Below are positions 55,326 through 64,000 of a stretch of 64,000 nt of DNA, piece after piece. Each line of letters opens with the position of its first letter. The stretch's first letter is position 1. Source of the stretch: Kitasatospora humi (GTDB lineage: Bacteria; Actinomycetota; Actinomycetes; Streptomycetales; Streptomycetaceae); the NCBI RefSeq assembly GCF_020907985.1, contig NZ_JAJJPA010000032.1, forward strand, positions 1-64,000, in the 5' to 3' direction. A model generated the notes under the pieces. That model saw nothing but the letters and a program-made list of their open reading frames with translations, was not told the origin of the DNA and searched no databases. The translations under genes and the position numbers were made by a program.

Positions 55326-55369
55326 AAGGGCCCCGGAACCCGCTCTCACGAGCGGGTTCCGGGGCCCTT
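55326..55369 (-). terminator. tuf terminator
   Basis: A perfect 19-bp stem (left arm AAGGGCCCCGGAACCCGCT) with a loop of about 6 nt, 28 bp past the tuf stop. It is one of the strongest hairpins in the window and closes the str operon. Confidence 0.88.
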
Positions 55370-55396
55370 TTCCAGCTAGGTCAGAGCCTCGGGGAA

Positions 55397-56590
<1,194 letters not shown>

Positions 56591-56708
56591 TTCAGTCCTC
56601 CTGAGGACAGTTCTGTACGCCGTACGACGTCAGTTGGTCTTTGATCGGGTTGTGGTACGGGGTGCTGTGACACACCCCATGCCGTCCCGCGGATGGGGGG
56701 CGGAGGCC

Positions 56709-56732
56709 CGGCGGGATCGTGCGATCCCGCCG
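56709..56732 (-). terminator. hairpin between fusA and tuf
   Basis: CGGCGGGATCG and CGATCCCGCCG form a perfect stem of about 10 bp with a GTGC loop, 77 bp after the fusA stop. It may be an attenuator or processing point giving independent tuf levels. Confidence 0.6.
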
Positions 56733-56808
56733 GTTACGCCTCCTATCAGGCTAAGGGTTCCGGTTCGTCCCGTTTTACGGGGTCGACCCAGGACCGGGGA
56801 AACCGGTC

Positions 56809-58914
<2,106 letters not shown>

Positions 58915-58953
58915 GGTGGCTCGTTCTCTCTCTGTCTAGTGACGGGGTACGGA

Positions 58954-59424
58954 CTACCAGCGGTAGTGCGCGAAGGCCTTGTTGGACTCGGCCATCTTGT
59001 GGGTGTCCTCGCGACGCTTCACGGAAGCGCCCAGGCCGTTGCTGGCGTCGAGGATCTCGTTCATCAGACGCTCGGTCATGGTCTTCTCGCGACGGGCGCG
59101 GGAGTAGCCGACCATCCAGCGCAGCGCCAGGGTGCTGGCGCGGCCCGGGCGGACCTCGACCGGAACCTGGTAGGTCGCACCACCGACGCGGCGGGACTTG
59201 ACCTCGAGGGCCGGCTTGACGTTCTCCAGCGCGCGCTTCAGCGTCACGACGGGGTCCGAGCCGGTCTTCTCGCGGACGCCCTCGAGGGCGCCGTACACGA
59301 TGCGCTCGGCGGTGGAGCGCTTGCCGTGCAGCAGGATCTTGTTGACCAGCGAGGTCACCAGCGGGGAGCCGTAAACCGGGTCGACGATGACCGGGCGCTT
59401 CGGGGCGGGGCCCTTACGAGGCAT
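58954..59424 (-). CDS. rpsG: 30S ribosomal protein S7
   Basis: A 156-aa S7 that organises the 16S rRNA 3' major domain. It starts [20 protein letters not shown] and has [17 protein letters not shown] and KAFAHYRW. In E. coli S7 autoregulates this operon. It is 2 bp after rpsL. Confidence 0.99.
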   Translation of the reverse strand: MPRKGPAPKRPVIVDPVYGSPLVTSLVNKILLHGKRSTAERIVYGALEGVREKTGSDPVVTLKRALENVKPALEVKSRRVGGATYQVPVEVRPGRASTLALRWMVGYSRARREKTMTERLMNEILDASNGLGASVKRREDTHKMAESNKAFAHYRW

Positions 59425-59426
59425 TC

Positions 59427-59798
59427 TTACTTCTCCTTCTTGGCGCCGTAGCGGCTGCGGGCCTGCTTGCGGTTCTTGACACCCTGGGTGTCGAGCGAGC
59501 CGCGGATGATCTTGTAGCGGACACCAGGAAGGTCCTTCACACGCCCACCGCGGACCAGCACGATGGAGTGCTCCTGCAGGTTGTGGCCCTCGCCCGGGAT
59601 GTAAGCGGTGACCTCGATCCCGCTGGTGAGGCGCACACGGGCGACCTTGCGGAGAGCCGAGTTCGGCTTCTTCGGGGTGGTCGTGTACACACGCGTGCAG
59701 ACGCCGCGGCGCTGGGGCGAACCCTTCAGGGCGGGCGTCTTGTTCTTCTCGACCTTGTCCTGCCGGCCCTTTCGGACCAGCTGCTGGATCGTAGGCAC
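59427..59798 (-). CDS. rpsL: 30S ribosomal protein S12
   Basis: A 123-aa S12 of the decoding centre. The GTG start at 59798 has GGAG 6 nt upstream. [17 protein letters not shown] and the later [14 protein letters not shown] hold the positions where streptomycin-resistance changes occur; they read as wild type (Lys and Lys), so a streptomycin-sensitive ribosome is predicted at this locus. It heads the str operon and has a strong promoter upstream. Confidence 0.99.
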   Translation of the reverse strand: MPTIQQLVRKGRQDKVEKNKTPALKGSPQRRGVCTRVYTTTPKKPNSALRKVARVRLTSGIEVTAYIPGEGHNLQEHSIVLVRGGRVKDLPGVRYKIIRGSLDTQGVKNRKQARSRYGAKKEK

Positions 59799-60043
59799 CG
59801 TTTCTCCGTTTTCTGTGTGCCAAGGCTGGGTGAAACTAACCTGTGGTGTTCCCAAGCGGTCTGCCCAGCTCACGCCGACCCACGCGGTCGGGTGTGTTGA
59901 GCCTCCTCGGACGGAGGAATCACGCGGAATCCCATGGGCTTACGCACCACGGCGGGCGGGCAGGGCGGGTGGAACCTCACCGCTGCGGCGGCCGGTGTGC
60001 TTGCACGCACAAGGACCCGGGGACACCCCAGGCACAAGGTCAG

Positions 60044-60072
60044 AGCGTACCTAGCGCATCGGGCGCGGTCAA
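60044..60072 (-). promoter_or_regulatory. str operon promoter
   Basis: On the minus strand TTGACC, a 17-bp spacer and TACGCT. Both hexamers fit the principal sigma consensus well for a high-GC actinomycete. Transcription would begin near 60037. Confidence 0.7.
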
Positions 60073-60120
60073 AACAAATGGAGCGCCGCAGGTCGTGGCG
60101 GATCCGGCCGGGGCGGCGGG

Positions 60121-60143
60121 CCGCGGCCCCGGGGCCGGCCGCG
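60121..60143 (-). terminator. GC hairpin after the DUF1707 gene
   Basis: CCGCGGCC and GGCCGCGG form an 8-bp GC-only stem about 33 bp past the stop. In such a GC-rich stretch it could be chance. Confidence 0.35.
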
Positions 60144-60175
60144 GCGGCACCGCCGGCACGCCCCGGCCCGGGCCG

Positions 60176-60772
60176 CTACCCGTGCGTGCCGACGAGCAGC
60201 AGGCCGAAGAGGAACATCATCGCCCAACCGGCGACGGACAGGTAACCCAGGACCAACCCGGCCGTCGCCATCCCGTCACCGCTCTCCTTGGTGCGGCTGA
60301 TCTGACCGCGCGCCACGTGACCGGTGATCACCGCGGGCAGGCCGAGGGCGCCCATGGTCGGCACGCAGAGCAGGCCGAGCACCAGCGAGGCCACGGCCAT
60401 GCTGTTGTTGGGGGCCGGGCGGGCCGGCGGCGGCATGAAGGTGGCCGGCACCGGCATCGGCGCGACCGGCGGTGCCAGGCCGGGACCGGCCGGCAGATCG
60501 GCCACCAGCTGGGCCAGCTGGCCGTAGGTCTGGGCGCTGTGCGCCACCTCGAACCGCTCGCCGTACTCCGCCGCGGACAGCCGCCCCTCGGCGTAGGCGG
60601 CCTTGAGCACGTCGACGGTGCGCTCGCGGTCGGTGTGCGCGGCGCGCATCGCGGCGTGCGGCGACCCGTACGGGACCGGTGCACCGTAGGCGGGAGCCGG
60701 CGGGCCGAACGCCGCGGGCTGGGCCGGCTGCCGGGACTGCCAACCGCCGGGCCACGACTGCACGTCACCCAT
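60176..60772 (-). CDS. DUF1707 and DUF4190 membrane protein
   Basis: A 198-aa protein. The N-terminus is Pro/Gly/Tyr-rich (about 1-45). A DUF1707 domain follows (about 43-95, TDRERTVDVLKAAYAEGRLSAAEYGERF, cited here by AAYAEGRLSAAEYGERF). Then comes a Pro/Ala linker and a DUF4190 region with two membrane helices (about 125-145 and 170-195). Function unknown; such proteins are common in actinomycete cell envelopes. The start at MGDVQSW has GGGAG upstream. It is divergent from the DUF2786 gene. Confidence 0.85.
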   Translation of the reverse strand: MGDVQSWPGGWQSRQPAQPAAFGPPAPAYGAPVPYGSPHAAMRAAHTDRERTVDVLKAAYAEGRLSAAEYGERFEVAHSAQTYGQLAQLVADLPAGPGLAPPVAPMPVPATFMPPPARPAPNNSMAVASLVLGLLCVPTMGALGLPAVITGHVARGQISRTKESGDGMATAGLVLGYLSVAGWAMMFLFGLLLVGTHG

Positions 60773-60880
60773 CCGGGCTCCCTCCCCTGTCTGTCTCCCC
60801 TGTGAGGACGAACGCATCGGCCGTCGGGTTCCGCGTCGGCCTCACCGTCTCATCATGCCCTGTGACCGGGCTCCGGCATC

Positions 60881-62179
60881 ATGGGGCGGGTGACTGGAGA
60901 AAACGGCGAGCCGACCGTCGAACAGTGGGAGCGGGCGCTCGGCGCGCTGCTGGGCGCGCCGGCGAGGCAGGCCGACCGGGTGCTGGACGGGGGCGCCTCG
61001 CTGCTGGCCGCCTCCGCCGAGCGCTGGCCGGCCTACGGGCGCGGCCTGCTGGGCCTGGCGGACCGGTCCCTGGGCTCGCTCTGGAGCCGCGGCTGGCGCC
61101 CGGCCGACCTGGCCCGGCTGGTCCGGCGGGACCTGTCGCCGGTGCACCAGGCGCTGCTGACCGACCTGGTCGCCGCCGAGGCGCGCCGCCACTCCCCCGC
61201 CACCCTGGACCGGCGCTGGCAGGAGCAGCTGCGCGAGCTCGGCGCCGAGGCCTGGTGGGACGGCGACGAGCGCTTCCTGCCCGGCTTCGCCGAGCGGCAC
61301 CGGCTGGACCGCTTCGCCCTGGCCACCGCCGCCCTGGAACTGCTGGCGCTGCTCGCCCGGCTGCCGGTGATCACTCCGGTCGGGCCGGCTCCGGGCGGGG
61401 ACCACCGGGTCGGGCACCGGGCGGCCGGCCCGCTGCCCGGCGAGCCCCGGATGCTCTCCCGGATCAGGGCGCTGCTGGCCAAGGCCGAGTCGACCGAGTA
61501 CCCGCAGGAGGCCGAGGCGCTGACCGCCAAGGCCCAGCAGCTGATGGCCCAGCACTCCATAGACGAAGCGCTGCTCGCGGTCGGCCGGCCGGACGCGGCG
61601 GCGGCTCCGGGCGCGCTCCGGATCGGGGTGGAGAACCCCTACGAGGGCCCCAAGGCGATGCTGCTGGACGCGGTGGCGGCGGCCAACCGGTGCCGGGTGG
61701 TGTGGGCCAAGGAGTTCTCGTTCTGCACCGTCATCGGCTTCGACCCCGACCTGGACGCGGTGGAGCTGCTCTACACCTCCCTGCTGGTGCAGGCGACCGC
61801 GGCGATGCAGCAGGCCGGCAGCCGGCAGCACCTGGACGGGGCCTCCCGCACCCGGGCGTTCCGGCAGTCCTTCCTGGTCTCCTACGCGGCCCGGATCCGG
61901 GAGCGGCTCACCGAGGCCACCGAGCGGACCACCCGGGAGGCGGCCGCCGGGAGGCACCTGAACGACGACGGCACCGCCGAGCAGCGGCTGCCCGACACCC
62001 GGCTGCTGCCCGCGCTGGCCGCCCGCGAGGAGCAGGTGGACTCCGCGACCGAGCGGATGTTCCCCAAGCTCACCTCGCAGCGGGTGCGGGTCAGCGACGG
62101 CGAGGGCTGGGCGGCCGGGCGCGCCGCCGCCGACCGGGCCGCCCTGCAGCCCCGCCGGCGGCTCGGTCGCCGCGGCTAG
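60881..62179 (+). CDS. DUF2786 domain protein
   Basis: A 432-aa soluble protein. The central part contains the DUF2786 motif (RIRALLAKAESTEYPQEAEALTAKAQQLM, core LLAKAESTEYPQEAEAL at about 195-215). The N-terminal 180 residues are rich in Ala, Leu and Arg with several Trp. The C-terminal part has ERMFPKL near its end and a basic tail. No enzymatic residue pattern is known to me. It stands alone on the plus strand and converges with the ADP-ribosylglycohydrolase gene at a gap of 16 bp. Confidence 0.82.
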   Translation: MGRVTGENGEPTVEQWERALGALLGAPARQADRVLDGGASLLAASAERWPAYGRGLLGLADRSLGSLWSRGWRPADLARLVRRDLSPVHQALLTDLVAAEARRHSPATLDRRWQEQLRELGAEAWWDGDERFLPGFAERHRLDRFALATAALELLALLARLPVITPVGPAPGGDHRVGHRAAGPLPGEPRMLSRIRALLAKAESTEYPQEAEALTAKAQQLMAQHSIDEALLAVGRPDAAAAPGALRIGVENPYEGPKAMLLDAVAAANRCRVVWAKEFSFCTVIGFDPDLDAVELLYTSLLVQATAAMQQAGSRQHLDGASRTRAFRQSFLVSYAARIRERLTEATERTTREAAAGRHLNDDGTAEQRLPDTRLLPALAAREEQVDSATERMFPKLTSQRVRVSDGEGWAAGRAAADRAALQPRRRLGRRG

Positions 62180-62195
62180 CGGCTCGGCCCAGGGC

Positions 62196-63194
62196 TCAGT
62201 CCCAGAGCGCGCCGAACGCCAGCAGCTCGTCGCGGTGCTCGATCCGCTCCACCCAGTCGGCCGGCCAGGCGTCCGCACCGTGACGGGCACCGGCGAAGGC
62301 ACCGGCCAGGCAGGCGAGCGAGTCGGAGTCGCCGCCGGAGTAGGCGGCCCGGCGGATCGCCGCCACCGGGTCGTCGGGGAAGAGCAGGAAGCAGAGCAGC
62401 GCGGTGGCCAACGCCTCCTCGGCGATCCAGCCCTCCCCCGTGGCCAGGCACGGGTCGGCTTCCCGGTCCGGCGCGGCCAGCGCCGCGTCCAGCCGGTCGA
62501 GCACCGCCAGGCACTGGTCCCAGCCCTCACTGATGAACAGCTCGGCCGTCCGGTGGTGGGACTGCGTCCACAGGTCCCCCAGCCAGTCCTCGCGGTACGT
62601 GGTGCGGTTGGCCACCGCGTAGGCCCGCAGCAGCGCGGGCAGCTGGACCGGCGGGGTGTCCTGGGTGAGCAGCCAGACGGTCAGCGCGGTCAGCTCGCTG
62701 GCCGCGAGGCCGGTCGGGTGGCCGTGGGTCAGCGCGGCCTGCAGCTGGGAGCCGCCCGCGAGTTGGTCCATCGTCAGTCCGGGCACCAGGCCCAGTGGGG
62801 CCACCCGCATGTTGGCGCCGCAGCCCTTGGAGCCGATCCGGCTGGCCTCCTGCCAGCGCACCCCGCGGTGACTGAGCTCCTGGCAGGCGCTCAGGCAGGT
62901 GACGCCGGGCGCCCGGTTGTTCTCCGGCGAGCGCCACCACTCGACGTACTCGGCCCGCAGCGGCGCGGTGAACCGCTCGGCGGTCAGCGGGCCGTCGGCC
63001 AGCGCGGTGCGCAGCGCGCGGGCCACGGAGAGCGTCATCTGGGTGTCGTCGGTGATCAACGCCACCTGGCGCAGCGGCAGTTGACGCCAGTCAGGGCAGC
63101 CGCGGGCGAGGTTCTCCAGCGACTGGAACTCGGTCGGGGCGCCGAGCGCGTCACCCAGCGCCAGGCCGAGCAGGGCACCGGTAGCACGCGTCAT
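62196..63194 (-). CDS. ADP-ribosylglycohydrolase family protein
   Basis: A 332-aa DraG/ARH-type hydrolase that would remove ADP-ribose from proteins or small molecules. It starts MTRATGALLGLALGDALGAP. The metal-site motifs are ITDDTQMTLSVARAL and SGGDSDSLACLAGAFAGARHG. Its ATG overlaps the P450 stop (ATGA), so it is translationally coupled to the cytochrome P450 gene. The target is unknown. Confidence 0.9.
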   Translation of the reverse strand: MTRATGALLGLALGDALGAPTEFQSLENLARGCPDWRQLPLRQVALITDDTQMTLSVARALRTALADGPLTAERFTAPLRAEYVEWWRSPENNRAPGVTCLSACQELSHRGVRWQEASRIGSKGCGANMRVAPLGLVPGLTMDQLAGGSQLQAALTHGHPTGLAASELTALTVWLLTQDTPPVQLPALLRAYAVANRTTYREDWLGDLWTQSHHRTAELFISEGWDQCLAVLDRLDAALAAPDREADPCLATGEGWIAEEALATALLCFLLFPDDPVAAIRRAAYSGGDSDSLACLAGAFAGARHGADAWPADWVERIEHRDELLAFGALWD

Positions 63195-64000
63195 GTGGTC
63201 ACCAGGAGTTCGGTCAGGCCGCGGATCACGTAGCCGGGCTGCCAGGCCGGCTCCCGCAGCAGCGTCAGGTTGGGTGCCCGGCGCAGCAACGCGCCGAAGG
63301 ACTCGGTGAGTTCGAGCCTGGCCAGCGGAGCACCGAGGCAGTAGTGGATGCCCGCGCCGAAGGAGATGTGCGGGTTGTCGGCCCGGGTGACGTCCAGCCG
63401 GTCGGGGTCGGCGAACCGCGCCTCGTCCCGGTTGGCCGAGCCGAACAGCAGGGCCAGTTCGCTGCCGCGCGGGATGGGCACGCCGGCCACCTCGATGTCC
63501 TCCAGCACCCACCGCTCGAACATCTGCAGCGGTGTGTCGAACCGCATCAACTCCTCGATGGCGGTGGGGAGGTGGGCGTCGACATCGGAGCGGAGCAGGG
63601 CCAGCTGCCCGGGGTTGCGCAGCAGCGCCCACCAGCCGTTGCCGGTGGTGTTGACGGTCGCCTCGTGGCCGGCGTTCAGCAGCAGCACGCAGGTGGAGAC
63701 CAGCTCCTGCTCGCTGAGCGCGTCGCCGTCCTCCTGCGCGGCGATCAGCGCGGAGAGCAGGTCGTCGCCCGGTACGGCCCGGCGCTCGCGGATCAGCGCG
63801 CGCAGGTAGTCGGAGAACTCGACGCAGGCCCGCACGGCCCGCTCGGCGGTCTCGACGCTCGGGTTGAGCTCGAACATCCCGGTGATCGCGGCCGACCAGG
63901 GCCGCAGCAGGTGCCGGTCGGCGGCGGGCACGCCGAGCATCTCGGCGATCACGGCCACCGGCAGCGGTTCGGCGACGGCCGAGATCAGGTCGCCGCCGCC
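63191..64000 (-). CDS. cytochrome P450, 5' end beyond the window
   Basis: The C-terminal 269 residues of a bacterial class I P450. Visible are the I-helix (LLNAGHEATVN), the ExxR motif in EELMR, and the heme loop FGAGIHYCLGAPLAR with the proximal Cys. The frame stays open to the last base of the window, so the N-terminus lies outside. The substrate cannot be told. It is coupled to the ADP-ribosylglycohydrolase gene. Confidence 0.95.
   Translation of the reverse strand, partial: GGGDLISAVAEPLPVAVIAEMLGVPAADRHLLRPWSAAITGMFELNPSVETAERAVRACVEFSDYLRALIRERRAVPGDDLLSALIAAQEDGDALSEQELVSTCVLLLNAGHEATVNTTGNGWWALLRNPGQLALLRSDVDAHLPTAIEELMRFDTPLQMFERWVLEDIEVAGVPIPRGSELALLFGSANRDEARFADPDRLDVTRADNPHISFGAGIHYCLGAPLARLELTESFGALLRRAPNLTLLREPAWQPGYVIRGLTELLVTT

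Larger units (their letters stand above)
59799..60175 (-). other. str operon promoter and leader
   Basis: This 377-bp gap carries a consensus-like promoter (60044-60072) and a leader of about 240 nt before rpsL. At its upper end is the hairpin that follows the DUF1707 gene. No short gene is supported. Confidence 0.7.

Noticed and set aside
62196-64000. Edge of a secondary-metabolite gene cluster because of the P450
   Set aside because: One P450 next to an ADP-ribosylglycohydrolase is not enough; no biosynthetic core enzyme is in the window.

Overview
The window is a chromosomal core region of a high-GC Gram-positive filamentous actinomycete, almost certainly family Streptomycetaceae (Streptomyces, Kitasatospora or a close relative). 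The base composition is strongly GC-biased. The developmental regulators BldM and WhiD are encoded side by side, a match to the sigma-BldN promoter consensus lies upstream of bldM, and CIRCE elements precede groES-groEL1. No insertion sequence, prophage, tRNA, rRNA or CRISPR array was seen.

Layout. (1) 1-9.2 kb: a ChoD-like GMC oxidoreductase overlapping a succinate-semialdehyde-dehydrogenase-type gene, then three kinase-fold membrane proteins in a row, the middle one a catalytically dead pseudokinase. (2) 9.4-18.2 kb: guaB3, guaB2, an ECF-type sigma factor (SigD/ShbA type), bldM, whiD, a LysR regulator, groEL1 and groES. The set choD-guaB3-guaB2-sigma-whiB-groEL1-groES has the same overall order as the Mycobacterium tuberculosis Rv3409c-Rv3418c neighbourhood, with extra genes inserted here. 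(3) 18.2-25 kb: a THUMP-like methyltransferase, a Uma2-type protein, a polysaccharide-deacetylase lipoprotein, the tsaB-rimI-tsaD block for t6A tRNA modification, a YkuD-like protein that has lost its catalytic residues, a short candidate gene behind an iron-box-like palindrome, and tsaE. (4) 25-34 kb: cell-envelope and cofactor genes: an alpha/beta hydrolase, alr, nnr, acpS, glmS, coaA and glmM. (5) 34-60 kb: the ribosomal super-cluster, all on the minus strand: rpsL-rpsG-fusA-tuf, then the S10, spc and alpha operons, followed by truA, an ABC-F ATPase, rplM and rpsI. (6) 60-64 kb: a DUF1707/DUF4190 membrane protein, a DUF2786 protein, an ADP-ribosylglycohydrolase, and a cytochrome P450 cut by the window edge.

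Functionally the window joins protein synthesis (ribosomal proteins, EF-Tu, EF-G, IF-1, SecY, Map), nucleotide supply (Adk, GuaB2), cell-wall precursor supply (GlmS, GlmM, Alr) and developmental control (sigma factor, BldM, WhiD, Ser/Thr kinases). Most genes lie on the minus strand in tightly packed operons with 1-8 nt overlaps or very short gaps. Between them are many strong GC-rich hairpins, most without a U-tract, as is usual in these organisms.

Least ordinary items: the pseudokinase; the dead L,D-transpeptidase-like protein; the iron-box-linked short ORF; five tandem 26-bp repeats upstream of the LysR gene; a three-way-junction-like RNA fold between rpsZ and rpsH; a zinc-ribbon MscL sitting between map and infA; and the direct abutment of the tuf and S10 operons.
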